Assembly: GCF_000723165.1 (NCBI RefSeq)
Contig: NZ_HG322949.1
Coordinates: forward strand, 4,542,501 to 4,606,500
Length of the DNA stretch: 64,000 nt
Reading direction: 5' to 3'
Origin: Janthinobacterium agaricidamnosum NBRC 102515 = DSM 9628
GTDB taxonomy: Bacteria > Pseudomonadota > Gammaproteobacteria > Burkholderiales > Burkholderiaceae_D
The translations under genes were made by a program, and so were the position numbers. Of the stretch, positions 17,601 to 26,477 are shown in pieces (position 1 is the first letter of the stretch; the number at the start of each line of letters is the position of its first letter). The notes under the pieces were generated by a model. The model did not search any database and was not told the origin of the DNA. It saw nothing but the letters and a program-made list of their open reading frames with translations.

Positions 17601-18523
17601 CACACACCGCGCCCGCTGCCGACATGGCTGGTTTCGGCCAGCAGCAGCGGCCGCTGATAACGCTCGAACACTTCCTTCTGCAACACATGCAGCGGCAACC
17701 GGCGCGCATCGCCCAAGTGCCACCACAGGCGCAGATTGCTGCCGCTTTCCCATTGGTTGCTGTGGTAATAGTTCAGGCCGATCAAGTCCAGATAGCGCTC
17801 CGCCCCGCCCAGTTCCGGCTCGATGCGGCCGCACAGCATGTCCCACGCTTCGAATTGCGCTTCGCGCCACACGTGGGCGCTGTTATCCCAGGCTGGATTA
17901 TCCGGCGGCGCGATGACATGGATCAGCGGGTCGCATTGCAAGATGCGCGCTTGTGGATGGACTTGCCAGATCGCGTCGCAGCCGGCAATGGTGGCGCGCA
18001 CCAGTTGCCGCTTGCCGTGATGGCCGGGATGCTCGTGATCCATGTTCAGGCAGCGAAACATATGCACCGACAAACCCCAACTGGTGAACGAGATTTCATT
18101 GATCGGCGAATAGATCGGCGCCGCGCCGGAAAACGGCGCCAGGTACTCGGCGGCGGCGCGGCAAAAGCGCGCGAAGCGGGGCGCGAATTGTGGCGAGAAC
18201 AGGTCTACGTCATCCGGCCAGCCATAGTGGCAAAAGGTCCAGCAGATTTGCAGCCCCAGGTCGCGGGCGATGCTCGCGCGCTGCCGCAACGACGAAAAAT
18301 CGAAACGGCCGTCACGCTCGGCCAGCCGCCAGCCTATGCTTTCGCGCACCGTGCGGATGCCGAACTGATGCAGCAGCGCATAATCTTCGGCCACACGGTC
18401 CAGGTGGCCGGTGGTCCGGTTCATGTCCAGCGCCAATCCCGCATGGGTGACATGGTCGGCGCCTTCGTATCCGGCTTGCCAGTACGACAGAAAAGGCGCG
18501 GCCGCGTTATCGTCGTCAGCCAT
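14687..18523 (-). CDS. Three-part fusion: GH1-like glycosidase, glycosyltransferase, FAD/NAD(P)-binding oxidoreductase
   Basis: A 1278-aa single reading frame. Residues 1-397 resemble family 1 glycosidases (COG2723): SPINEISF gives the acid/base region (Glu143), LLLAETSH the nucleophile region (Glu297). Residues 398-790 are a GT-B-like glycosyltransferase starting MRTIIVFSHLRWNFVYQRPQ, with SPTKVLEYMAA near its nucleotide-sugar site. Residues 795-1278 are an FAD protein with GAGPTG (804-809), related to UDP-galactopyranose mutase / protoporphyrinogen oxidase-like COG1232 proteins. Likely role: making or tailoring a surface saccharide. The joint at Met398 has a perfect internal ribosome site, so a shorter GT-FAD product may also be made. 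A low-complexity Ala/Gly insert sits in the FAD part. It lies downstream of a GH2 gene and the galactose genes. Confidence 0.8.
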   Translation of the reverse strand: MADDDNAAAPFLSYWQAGYEGADHVTHAGLALDMNRTTGHLDRVAEDYALLHQFGIRTVRESIGWRLAERDGRFDFSSLRQRASIARDLGLQICWTFCHYGWPDDVDLFSPQFAPRFARFCRAAAEYLAPFSGAAPIYSPINEISFTSWGLSVHMFRCLNMDHEHPGHHGKRQLVRATIAGCDAIWQVHPQARILQCDPLIHVIAPPDNPAWDNSAHVWREAQFEAWDMLCGRIEPELGGAERYLDLIGLNYYHSNQWESGSNLRLWWHLGDARRLPLHVLQKEVFERYQRPLLLAETSHVGSGRGVWIREMAEQAALAMQHGTDLRGICIYPVIDRPDWEDPNFWHHSGLWDVGLGAPDGLQRNLSAPYAMGLRQAQSLTAHLCSLYAPSGRGGAGMRTIIVFSHLRWNFVYQRPQQLLSRLAQFYHVVFVEEPLFDEGPARLELSTPAPNVTVCLPRTPVQAAGFHDDQLAALQPLLLQITPALDPIVWFYTPMALPLLPGLHAGLVVYDCMDELSAFKNAPKQVLQRETALLARADLVFAGGPSLYEAKRTRHTNAHCFSSSVDVVHFEQALDRNNHHPAQQDIGRPRLGYYGVIDERFDASLIAALADAHSHWQIVVVGPVLKIDPASLPQRQNIHYLGQQPYQSLPHFLAGWDVCLLPFARNDATRFISPTKVLEYMAAQLPIVSTSIADVAAPYGHIVRIADEAADFVRACEEALAMTPPQRAAMVADMALVLAATSWDRTARQMHALLEATDPAQPLLIEPADSLAPNDTAALDTPANVNPLRSQAAMLPVQCAIIGAGPTGLSAAYHLGADTLLLEKNATVGGWCRSVRDQGFTFDYAGHIMFSNDAYVLNLYRVLLGANIHWQNREAWVYSKQVYTRYPFQGALFGLPPAVIKECIVGAMQARYGHAAPAANQASACVTPVEDCCADGTAGIANGAAGGGIGSIAPLKRDAANFEEFIYQVWGAGIAKHFAIPYNKKLWTVPLSDMETSWLGGRVPLPDLEEIIDGALQPVARPMGPNARFAYPLQGGFQSLMNGFLPHIKGQLEVNADVVQLLPDQHVLALADGRRFRYQHLISTMPLPELIRLIGEQAPLDVRLAARGLRHVSVRCVNLGIGREDVTEKHWVYYPEQTIFHRIFVQGNASPDCNPPGGFGLTCEISYSPTKPLPLTGQALIDRCVADCIEVGMLRPDDVVLTANQVDMPYAYVLYDHARASNVALVKAWLARHDITLAGRYSEWEYYNSDHAFIAGKKAAQAVMAQVAGVSRNAVAE
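17338..17344 (-). promoter_or_regulatory. Internal ribosome-binding site in the fusion gene
   Basis: On the coding strand GGAGGAG stands 5 bases before ATG (17330-17332), exactly where the glycosyltransferase part begins. It could start a separate 881-aa GT-FAD protein, or be a relic of the fusion of two genes. Confidence 0.5.
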
Positions 18524-18624
18524 AGGCTACTCCTCCTGCAACAGGATGTCGCATGACGTATTCCTCATCGTAAAACTGCGTGAACATTCGTGAAGAAATT
18601 GCTGAGGCCAGTGCAGTTTCCACC

Positions 18625-20409
18625 TCAGTCGCTGCGGATATTGCGGGTCGCCGCGCTGATCAATTCCAGCGCGACTTTCGGCGTTCGGTCGGCCATCAAC
18701 AAACCGTTCGCTTCCTGGAAAGTGTCGGCAAACTGGGTGTAGCAAAAGCCGCTGAATAATTGCGCCGTATTGACCACCGCCAGCAAGCGGCGATACAAGT
18801 CGAGGAAGGCCGCCTCGCTGCCGACCCGCGAATAGCCCCAGGTCCGGTCAGCATTCGCGTCATCGTTGCTGCTGAACGCGATGCCGCCGAATTCGGTCAG
18901 CACGATGGGCTGGCCGCGATGCGGAAAACCGTCCAGCGTCAGGATGCGCCCGCCGGGACGGCGCTGGTCGAACAGGATGTTGCGCGAACCTTCGGTGATC
19001 GCGTAACGGGCTTGCAATCGTTCCGGATCGCAATCGTAATCATGGATGCCGAGAATGTCGGTGGCCGATGCTTCCCAGCCATCGTTGCCGATCACCGGCC
19101 GGGTCGAATCGAGCGTGTGCGTCAAATGGTAAAGCGCCTCGACCGCGTTGCGGTGGGCCTGGATCGCCGTCAAATTCGGCACGCCCCACGATTCGTTGAA
19201 CGGCACCCACACCAGCACGCACGGGTGGCTGTAGTCGCGCTCGATCGCCTCGGTCCATTCGCGCACCATGCGGGTGATCGCCTTGCTGGAAAAACGGTAG
19301 GCCGACGGCATTTCTTCCCACACCAGCAAGCCCAGTTTGTCGGCCCAGTACAGATAGCGCGGGTTTTCGATTTTCTGGTGCTTGCGCACGCCGTTAAAAC
19401 CCATCGCCTTGGCCAGTTCGACATCGGTGCGCAGCGCGTCGTCGGACGGCGCGGTCAGCAAGGTGTCGGGCCAATACCCCTGGTCCAGCACCAGCCGCAA
19501 CGGATACGGCCGGCCATTGAGCATGAAGCGGTCGCGATTGATCGCCACCGAACGCATCGCGGTGTACGACGACACCGTATCGAGCACCTTGTCGCCATGG
19601 CGCAAGGTCAGCACCGCATCGAGCAAGGTCGGACGTTCCGGACTCCATAGCAACTCGTTGCGGGTATCGTCGATGCCGGGATCCGACAAGGCGATCTTGC
19701 GGTTCGCCTCATGGTCCAGCATCGCATAGCGGTCGTCGGCCAGCAAGGTGTCGCCATGCCAGATACGCACTTCGACGCTCAGGTCATGCGCGATATCGCC
19801 GGCGGCAAATACCTCGCAGGCAATTTCATATCCCTCGAACAAGGGCGTCCAGCGCAGCTTCTGGATATAGGTCGAGGCGACATTTTCCAGCCACACGGTT
19901 TGCCAGATGCCGGTGGTGCGCGGATACCAGATCGAATGCGGTTGCAACTGCCAATCCTGCTTGCCGCGCGGCTTGGCCAGGTCGTGCGGATCGTCTTCGG
20001 CGTAGACGATGACGGTTTGCCGTCCGTCGCTGTTGAGCACGGCGCTGATGTCGCTCCAGAACGGCGTATGCCCGCCTTCGTGCTCGGCCACCAGCTGGCC
20101 GTTGACCCACACCTTGGCGGAATAATCGACCGCGCCGAAATGCAGCAGAACCCGCCCGCCGCCGGCCTGCGCATCGAACTCGCGGCGATACCAGCACGCC
20201 TTGTGGAAACCGCGGTCGCCAACGCCGCTCGCTTGCGATTCCGGCGGGAACGGCACCAGGATCGCATGGGTCCAGGTAGCGGGAAACGGCACCGGCCGTT
20301 CCGGCACGCTGACGTAGGCGCCATCGTCGAAAGCGAAATCCCAGCGGCCATTCAGCGACAACCATTGCTCGCGCACCAGTTGCGGACGGGGATAGGCAAA
20401 ATCGGGCAT
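18625..20409 (-). CDS. Glycoside hydrolase family 2 enzyme (beta-galactosidase/glucuronidase type)
   Basis: A 594-aa retaining glycosidase with the GH2 order: jelly-roll sugar-binding domain (about 1-185), immunoglobulin-like domain (about 186-290), TIM barrel (about 291-590). PFNESWG carries the acid/base Glu406 and LTEFGG the nucleophile Glu506. No signal peptide, so probably cytoplasmic. The start MPDFAYPRP at 20409 is chosen because GAGGAG lies 6 bases upstream; a longer start at 20436 lacks one. Placement between the gal genes and the fusion gene suggests a galactoside or related substrate, but specificity is not readable. Confidence 0.85.
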   Translation of the reverse strand: MPDFAYPRPQLVREQWLSLNGRWDFAFDDGAYVSVPERPVPFPATWTHAILVPFPPESQASGVGDRGFHKACWYRREFDAQAGGGRVLLHFGAVDYSAKVWVNGQLVAEHEGGHTPFWSDISAVLNSDGRQTVIVYAEDDPHDLAKPRGKQDWQLQPHSIWYPRTTGIWQTVWLENVASTYIQKLRWTPLFEGYEIACEVFAAGDIAHDLSVEVRIWHGDTLLADDRYAMLDHEANRKIALSDPGIDDTRNELLWSPERPTLLDAVLTLRHGDKVLDTVSSYTAMRSVAINRDRFMLNGRPYPLRLVLDQGYWPDTLLTAPSDDALRTDVELAKAMGFNGVRKHQKIENPRYLYWADKLGLLVWEEMPSAYRFSSKAITRMVREWTEAIERDYSHPCVLVWVPFNESWGVPNLTAIQAHRNAVEALYHLTHTLDSTRPVIGNDGWEASATDILGIHDYDCDPERLQARYAITEGSRNILFDQRRPGGRILTLDGFPHRGQPIVLTEFGGIAFSSNDDANADRTWGYSRVGSEAAFLDLYRRLLAVVNTAQLFSGFCYTQFADTFQEANGLLMADRTPKVALELISAATRNIRSD

Positions 20410-20610
20410 TGGCTCCTCATGAATAAATGGCGGCACTTATCCATTGGAGTCAGGCGGGCCAGTCCGGTTCAAGCGGACTGCGAATAGCTTGAAGTTACGC
20501 AAACAGGACCGTTTTATGTGAGCATGGTGGCCAACAGTGGCCAGCAATCGTGCCGACCTGTATGCCAAGGGCGGTTCGGCTGCTTCGACCGCACGCAGGA
20601 AATGGTCAAA

Positions 20611-21690
20611 TCAGTGTACCGGCTGCAGCGGTATCAGCAGTCGCGCGCGGCGCGCGCCTATCGTATTAAAGCGCCGCACCACTTCGCTGCCGATGGCCTG
20701 TTCGCTGCCGCTCCGGCACAGCGCCACGCAGGCGCCGCCGAAACCGGCGCCGGTCAGGCGCGCGCCATACACATCGGCGTGTCCGCGCAGCAAGGTGGTC
20801 AATTCATCGAGCTCGGGTATCGACACTTCGAAATCGTCGCGCAGGCTGGCGTGCGACAAGCTCATCAGGCGGCCGAAACTTTCCGCGCCAGCCTGCGTAA
20901 ATGCGCGCAGCACGCGCAGGTTTTCGCTGACCACGTGGCGTGCCCGCTTACGCAAGGGCAGCGGTAAGTTTTCCACCAGCGCCATGTCATTGATGTCGCG
21001 CAGGGCCGGCACGCCGAGCCGCCGTGCCGCCTCCTCGCATTCGCGGCGGCGCAGGTTATAGTCGCTGCCGGCCAGGTGGCGCACCACGCCGCTATCGATG
21101 ACCACCAGCGCACTGCCCGCCGGCAAAGGCAGCAATTCATGTTGCAGGCTGCGCGCATCGAGCAGCAACATATGGCCGCTGTCGGCCAGGCTGGACGCCA
21201 TCTGGTCCATCACGCCACAATTGACTTGCGCATAACGGATCTCGGCTTGCTGGCCGATCAGCGCCAGCGCCACATCGTCGAGCGGCAAGGAGAGCAGCGT
21301 GCGCAGCGCGCGCAAGGTGGCGATTTCCAGCGCCGCGCTGCTCGACAGGCCGACCCCGGCCGGTACGTCGGAGCGGATATAGACGCGCAACGGCGGCACG
21401 CTGAAGGCGCGCAATTCCAGCACGCGTATGCAACCTTCGACATAACGGCCGAAACCTGGCGGCGCGGCGGCGTGGCGCACAAAGCGCACTGTCTGGTCCA
21501 GCGTTGCCGAATAGAATTGATGATGGTCGTCACTGGCAATCGACAGCGCCACTTCGGTGCGTTGCGGAGTGGCGGTCGGCAGCATGAAGCCATCGTTATA
21601 GTCGGTGTGTTCACCCAGCAAATTGATGCGTCCCGGCGCAGAGGCCAGCACTGCCGGCGGGCCGGCGAAATAATCTTCCAGCGCAATCAT
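20611..21690 (-). CDS. galK: Galactokinase
   Basis: Phosphorylates galactose at C1 in the Leloir pathway (GHMP kinase). RINLLGEHTDYNDG (residues 21-34) is the galactokinase signature, GVGLSSSAA (113-121) the ATP loop, and MDQMAS gives the catalytic Asp162. LTGAGFGGACVAL is the third GHMP motif. At 359 aa it is slightly short of the usual 380 or so but complete. The start MIALEDYF at 21690 has GGAG about 7 bases upstream and overlaps the preceding stop as ATGA, so it is coupled to the M24 gene. Confidence 0.93.
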   Translation of the reverse strand: MIALEDYFAGPPAVLASAPGRINLLGEHTDYNDGFMLPTATPQRTEVALSIASDDHHQFYSATLDQTVRFVRHAAAPPGFGRYVEGCIRVLELRAFSVPPLRVYIRSDVPAGVGLSSSAALEIATLRALRTLLSLPLDDVALALIGQQAEIRYAQVNCGVMDQMASSLADSGHMLLLDARSLQHELLPLPAGSALVVIDSGVVRHLAGSDYNLRRRECEEAARRLGVPALRDINDMALVENLPLPLRKRARHVVSENLRVLRAFTQAGAESFGRLMSLSHASLRDDFEVSIPELDELTTLLRGHADVYGARLTGAGFGGACVALCRSGSEQAIGSEVVRRFNTIGARRARLLIPLQPVH

Positions 21691-22829
21691 GGCAACTCCA
21701 GGCATAAGGGCCGGCTGCGTCCCGCCACCTGCACCGACGGCCAGCGCGCATCGAAGGTCAGGTTTTCCAGCTGATCGTCGTGCAGCAAAAACGTGTCTTC
21801 GATGCGGATGCCGGCCAGGCTCGGATTGACGGCCAGCGCCATGCCGCTTTTCAATCCGATCTCGGTATGCGCGGTGGCCGGCAAGTCGCGCGCCCGGTAG
21901 CCGGTCAGGCCGCCCTGCTGATGGGCGTGAATCGCATCGGGCTGGCCGGCATACGCATAGGCGCTGTCGAGTGCGTGATACACCATCGACAAGGGCCGGC
22001 CCGCTTCGCAGGCGTCCAGCGCCACGGCTTCGATCGCCATGACGCGGATTTCATCCTGTACCCGCACCTGCTCCGACTCGTCGTCATGCGCCGCGTGGCC
22101 GGCCTGGCGGAAGCGCACCAAACGGCTCAGGCTGGCGTGCAAGCCGAAACGGCGCGCGCACAGCACCAGCATCGCGCGCCGCCCAAGCGGCGCGATGCCG
22201 GGCAGCGGATGGGCATAACGCGGCAGCCGCGCGGCGCCGGCGGCCAGCACCAGCACCGGCTGCAAGCCGCGCGACCATAGCGCATGCGCGGCGGCGCCGG
22301 CCAGCTCATACTCGGTCCAGCCGGGCCGCGCGGCGCGCAAGGTTTCGCCGATCGCCGCGGCCGCCAGCCGTCCGACCTGGCGGTAGCGTTCCTGTTCGGA
22401 CGCCAGCAATACCAGCCGTTCTTCGCGCGCCGCCACCGGCAAGCCTTGTTCGGCGCCCGCCGCGAGATGGCACACGGCCGGGCAATCGCTCAAGACCGGC
22501 TTGCCGGCCGCCGCGTGGTGCACAAAATGTTCGCGCAATTCATGCTGCGCCCATGGCGCCAGTTGCCAGGTCCATTCGCCCGCCACCTCTTCATCGCGCA
22601 AGCGGGCCGCCTCGGCGTCATCGGTCAGGATATAGGCCGCGTCCGGCGTGACCAGCACTTCGGCCACGCCCGCGTCCGCGCTCAGCATCACCGTGTTCGA
22701 GGCGCCCGCCGTGGCCCAGGCGAACCAGCCGGCGCCGCGCAAGCGCACCGCGCCGGCGCCATACTGCTCCAGCCAGCCGCGCATGCGGGCCAGCTTGTGG
22801 CGGATTTCCTGTGTCGCGAGCCGGCTCAT
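21687..22829 (-). CDS. M24 (pita-bread fold) protein, metal site apparently degenerate
   Basis: A 380-aa protein with the two-domain layout of creatinase/aminopeptidase P: N-terminal domain to about residue 150, then a C-terminal pita-bread domain (EQERYRQVGRLAAAAIGETL onward). The first Asp metal ligands appear replaced (GLHASLSRLVRF where active enzymes have x-D-x-T/S-R-T). The fourth ligand region reads ALAVNPS instead of T-x-E-P, while RIEDTFLL keeps the last Glu. It may therefore be metal-free, like creatinase, or inactive. It sits between galT and galK with ATGA overlaps on both sides, so it is made with the galactose enzymes; why is unclear. Confidence 0.8.
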   Translation of the reverse strand: MSRLATQEIRHKLARMRGWLEQYGAGAVRLRGAGWFAWATAGASNTVMLSADAGVAEVLVTPDAAYILTDDAEAARLRDEEVAGEWTWQLAPWAQHELREHFVHHAAAGKPVLSDCPAVCHLAAGAEQGLPVAAREERLVLLASEQERYRQVGRLAAAAIGETLRAARPGWTEYELAGAAAHALWSRGLQPVLVLAAGAARLPRYAHPLPGIAPLGRRAMLVLCARRFGLHASLSRLVRFRQAGHAAHDDESEQVRVQDEIRVMAIEAVALDACEAGRPLSMVYHALDSAYAYAGQPDAIHAHQQGGLTGYRARDLPATAHTEIGLKSGMALAVNPSLAGIRIEDTFLLHDDQLENLTFDARWPSVQVAGRSRPLCLELP

Positions 22830-23938
22830 GGCGCCTCCAGTTCCACTGCGACTTGCCGCAATTCTTGCGCCGTCTGTTCCGGCAATGCATCCATCACAAA
22901 CATGCCTGCCGCCAACTCTGTCCCGGCCAGGTATTTCAGGCGCTCGCGGCTGCGGTATGGCGGATAAAACTCGGCATGCAGCTGGGTTTCCGGATGCGGC
23001 TGGCCATCGGTCGGCGCCTGGAACCACGCCATCAGATAAGGAAACGGACGTTGCCACAGCCCTTCATATTTCAGCAGCACGGTTTTCAGCGCGCGCGCCA
23101 GGTCCAGCCGCTGCTCCAGCGACAGCGCGGCCAAACTGTCGACCGGACGCAGCGGCATGACCCACACTTCATACGGGTAACGCGCGCATGGCGGCACGAA
23201 CGCCAGCGCGTGCGGCCCCAGGTACAGCAGGCGTTCGCCGTAGCCGACTTCGCGCTGCGCCAGATCGGGCAGCAAGGCCACCCCATGCTTGTCATAAAAA
23301 GCCCGCTCCTGTTCCAGCATGCGCAGCGGTATCGGCGGCACCAGCGGATAGGCGTAAATCTGGCCATGCGGATGATGCAGCGTGACGCCGACTTCGGCGC
23401 CGCGATTTTCAAACGGCAACACATAAGCGATGCCACCGCGCGCCGCCAGCCGCGTCGTGCGCGCCGCCCATACTTGCAGCAGCAAATTGATGTGATCCAG
23501 ATCCAGCCCGCCCAGGAAGGCGGCGCTGTCGCGGCTGTACACCACCACTTCGCAATGGCCGGACGCCGGCGCCGTCGGCACCGTCACGGCGGGCGGATCG
23601 TGGGCGTCCTGAGCCAGCGCGGGAAAGCGGTTGTCGAACACGGCGACGTCGTATTCGCCTGCCGGCAACTCGGTCGGCCGCGCCGGGTCGCTGGTGACGG
23701 CCAGCGGATTGTATTGCGAAGTTTGCAATGACGACGGCAAATACGTGCGGTCTTGCCGGTAGGCAGCATAAGCCACCCATTCGCCGCGCAGCGGATGCCA
23801 GCGCACATGGGGATTCGCTCCTTGCGGCTGGGCGAACGGGGTCGGCACAAAATCGACCGGGCCGATCGCATGGCGGCTGTACAAGGTCAGCTGGCGGCCA
23901 TCCGGCTTGACGAGTTCCTTGCAATGCATAATCACCAT
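22826..23938 (-). CDS. galT: Galactose-1-phosphate uridylyltransferase
   Basis: Exchanges galactose-1-P with UDP-glucose in the Leloir pathway. HPHGQ (residues 189-193) contains the nucleophilic His191. [16 protein letters not shown] and the late HAEFYPP motif (His in [14 protein letters not shown]) are all in place. Length from this start is 370 aa. In-frame ATGs at 23992, 23938 and 23929 compete; 23938 is a compromise, since none has an ideal ribosome site. It is first gene of the galT-M24-galK unit and is divergent from the luciferase-like gene, sharing a 146-base promoter region. No galE is present nearby. Confidence 0.92.
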   Translation of the reverse strand: MVIMHCKELVKPDGRQLTLYSRHAIGPVDFVPTPFAQPQGANPHVRWHPLRGEWVAYAAYRQDRTYLPSSLQTSQYNPLAVTSDPARPTELPAGEYDVAVFDNRFPALAQDAHDPPAVTVPTAPASGHCEVVVYSRDSAAFLGGLDLDHINLLLQVWAARTTRLAARGGIAYVLPFENRGAEVGVTLHHPHGQIYAYPLVPPIPLRMLEQERAFYDKHGVALLPDLAQREVGYGERLLYLGPHALAFVPPCARYPYEVWVMPLRPVDSLAALSLEQRLDLARALKTVLLKYEGLWQRPFPYLMAWFQAPTDGQPHPETQLHAEFYPPYRSRERLKYLAGTELAAGMFVMDALPEQTAQELRQVAVELEAP

Positions 23939-24084
23939 CCCATACCATTCCCTGCAAAGACAATAAGACTGGCCGGCGCGCCGAAAGTTCATGCCGCCCT
24001 CGGATCAGGCCGGTACCCCTTTTTGCGGCAGGGGCATACAAAATAAACCATTGTGTTTCCCGCCGCCGGCCCGATATCTGTTGC

Positions 24085-25080
24085 ATGATTCCATTTTCCA
24101 TACTCGACCTCGCTCCGATTGCCGAAGGCGGCAATGCGGCCACCTCGTTCCGCAACACGCTCGATCTCGCGCAACACGGCGAGCGCTGGGGCTACAACCG
24201 CTACTGGCTGGCGGAACACCACGGCATGCCCGGCATCGCCAGCGCCGCCACGTCGGTGGTGATGGCCCATGTCGCGGCCGGCACCAGCACGATACGGGTC
24301 GGCGCCGGCGGCGTGATGCTGCCGAACCACTCGCCGCTGGTAATCGCCGAACAGTTCGGCACGCTGGAAGCGCTGTATCCCGGCCGCATCGACCTGGGCC
24401 TGGGCCGCGCGCCCGGTTCCGACCAGAGCACCGCGCGCGCGCTGCGCCGCAACCTGGAATCGGACGCCGAGCAGTTTCCGCAAGACGTGCTGGAATTGAT
24501 GGACTATATGTCCGACGAGCCGCGCCAGCGCGTGCTGGCCGTGCCCGGCAACGGCGCCAAGGTGCCGGTCTGGATACTCGGGTCGAGCATGTTCGGCGCG
24601 CAGCTGGCGGCCCATCTCGGCTTGCCGTACGCGTTCGCGTCGCATTTCGCGCCGCAAGTGATGATGCAGGCAGTGGCGTTCTACCGCGACAATTTCAAGC
24701 CGTCGGCACAATTGGCCAAGCCGCATGTGATGCTCGGTTTTAATGTGTTTGCCGCCGATACCGATGCCGAAGCGCAATTGCGCGCGACCTCGATGCAACA
24801 GGCTTTCGTCAACCTGCGCACCGGCCGGCCGTCGAAACTGCCGCCGCCGGTACCCGGCTACCTGGAACGGCTGGGGCCGCAGGAACGTGCGATGATCGAT
24901 TCGGTGCTGTCGTGCTCGGCAATCGGCTCGCCAGCGACCGTCAAGGAAAAATTAAGCGCCTTCATCGCGACCACCGGCGCCGACGAGCTGATGATCACCT
25001 CGCAAATTTTCGAGCATCAGCACCGCCTGCGCTCGTATGAAATCACCGCGCAAATCCATCAGGAAATGTCGCTGGTTTAA
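24085..25080 (+). CDS. Luciferase-like (LLM class) flavin-dependent oxidoreductase
   Basis: A 331-aa bacterial-luciferase-fold enzyme that would use reduced [19 protein letters not shown] and [20 protein letters not shown] are the hallmark N-terminal segments, and [12 protein letters not shown] follows. It belongs to the MsnO8/YhbW-like group, where substrates are generally unknown. Divergent from galT. A terminator follows. No evidence ties it to galactose use. Confidence 0.88.
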   Translation: MIPFSILDLAPIAEGGNAATSFRNTLDLAQHGERWGYNRYWLAEHHGMPGIASAATSVVMAHVAAGTSTIRVGAGGVMLPNHSPLVIAEQFGTLEALYPGRIDLGLGRAPGSDQSTARALRRNLESDAEQFPQDVLELMDYMSDEPRQRVLAVPGNGAKVPVWILGSSMFGAQLAAHLGLPYAFASHFAPQVMMQAVAFYRDNFKPSAQLAKPHVMLGFNVFAADTDAEAQLRATSMQQAFVNLRTGRPSKLPPPVPGYLERLGPQERAMIDSVLSCSAIGSPATVKEKLSAFIATTGADELMITSQIFEHQHRLRSYEITAQIHQEMSLV

Positions 25081-25102
25081 GTTTCCCCTCGGTATCCCTT
25101 GC

Positions 25103-25140
25103 ACCCGGTCATCGGCAACGGTCACCGGGATTTTTTATTT
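25103..25140 (+). terminator. Intrinsic terminator after the LLM oxidoreductase
   Basis: Stem CCCGGT/ACCGGG with an inner loop containing a second GAC/GTC-like pairing, followed by ATTTTTTATTTTTT. Confidence 0.75.
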
Positions 25141-25232
25141 TTTAGGCAATAAAAATACGCCTGCCGGCAAAATTATTGAATCGCCGTTATCATAACTATC
25201 CAAAAAGCATCGTTCCAAGAAAGCAGTTTCCC

Positions 25233-26435
25233 ATGAAATCCGCCTCGCCCAACGTCGATGGCAGCGCCCTGCTGACCTCCACCCGCATCCTGTTATTTGC
25301 CCTGTCCGCCGGCGTGCTGGTGGCCAGTTTGTATTATGTGCAGCCACTCACTTCCTTGCTGGCGGCGTCGTTCGGCGTCGGCGTGACGCAGGCCGGTTAC
25401 CTGGTCACCGCGACCCAGATCGGCTATGTGCTGGGGATTGTGTTCCTGGTGCCGCTGAGCGACGTGCTGAACCGCCGCAAATTACTGACCTGGATGCTGG
25501 TTGCCAAGATTTGCGCGCTGATACTGGCCGCGACCAGCCAGAACATCATCGTGTTTTCGATCGCCAGCATCTTGATGGGCATCACCGCCAGCGCGCTGAT
25601 GGTGGTCACCGCGATGGTTGCCTCGTACGCGCCGGATCACAGCCGCGGCCGCATGGTCGGCACCGTGATGACCGGCTTATTGCTGGGTATCTTGCTGGCG
25701 CGCACAGTGTCCGGCGTGGTGGCGCAAGTGAGCGGCAGCTGGCGCGCCGTGTATCTGCTGGCCGCCGTGGTGGTGGCCGCCTTGCTGGCGATACTGCGCA
25801 ATATCCTGCCCGATGAAGCGCCGCGCGGCAAGCTGCAATACGCCAAATTGATGGCCTCGCTGGCCGGCATCATCCGCCAGGAACCGCTGCTGCGCCAGCG
25901 CGCGCTGTTTGCCGGCCTGGGCCTGGGCACCTTCAGCGTGTTCTGGACCGGCCTGACCTTTTTGCTCAGCGGCGCGCCGTACCACTACAGCGAAATGCAG
26001 ATCGGCTTCTTCGGCCTGGTCGGCGCCACCGGCGCATTCGCCGCCAACACCGCCGGCCGCATGGCCGACCGGGGTTATGCACGCCAGGCCACCTGGCTGC
26101 TGGCGCTGGCGTCGCTGGCCTCGTGGGCCTTTATCGCATTTGGCGCGGTATCGCTGCTGATGTTGCTGGTCGGCGTGGTCTTGCTCGACGTCGGCGTGAT
26201 GGGCTTGCAAGTGACGCACCAGTCGATCATCTACAAACTGGCGCCGGAGGCGCGCGCCCGCGTCACCACCGTGTTCATCGCGGCCGGCTTCATCGGCGCC
26301 TCGGCCGGTTCGGCGCTGGCCAGCGCCAGCTACGCGGCCGGCGGCTGGCTGGCGCTGTGCCTGGTCGGCGCGGCAATGCCGCTGCTGATGGTCATCGTGT
26401 GGAGCAAATACCGCCTGCGGCAGCGCGGCTTGTAA
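25233..26435 (+). CDS. MFS transporter
   Basis: A 400-aa major facilitator with about 12 hydrophobic helices. The loop 2-3 motif appears as PLSDVLNRRKLL and a related PHSRGRMVGTVM-like segment lies between helices 4 and 5. The first helix (ILLFALSAGVLVASLYYVQP) is typical of the YgaY/NepI-like drug:proton antiporters, so efflux is likelier than uptake. The start at 25233 (MKSASPNVDGS) avoids an upstream extension rich in non-coding-like residues. The GlxA-type regulator follows after 42 bases and may control it. Confidence 0.82.
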   Translation: MKSASPNVDGSALLTSTRILLFALSAGVLVASLYYVQPLTSLLAASFGVGVTQAGYLVTATQIGYVLGIVFLVPLSDVLNRRKLLTWMLVAKICALILAATSQNIIVFSIASILMGITASALMVVTAMVASYAPDHSRGRMVGTVMTGLLLGILLARTVSGVVAQVSGSWRAVYLLAAVVVAALLAILRNILPDEAPRGKLQYAKLMASLAGIIRQEPLLRQRALFAGLGLGTFSVFWTGLTFLLSGAPYHYSEMQIGFFGLVGATGAFAANTAGRMADRGYARQATWLLALASLASWAFIAFGAVSLLMLLVGVVLLDVGVMGLQVTHQSIIYKLAPEARARVTTVFIAAGFIGASAGSALASASYAAGGWLALCLVGAAMPLLMVIVWSKYRLRQRGL

Positions 26436-26477
26436 CACCATCAACCGGGGTCTGGTCGTTTACCGTCGGAGCAAAAC

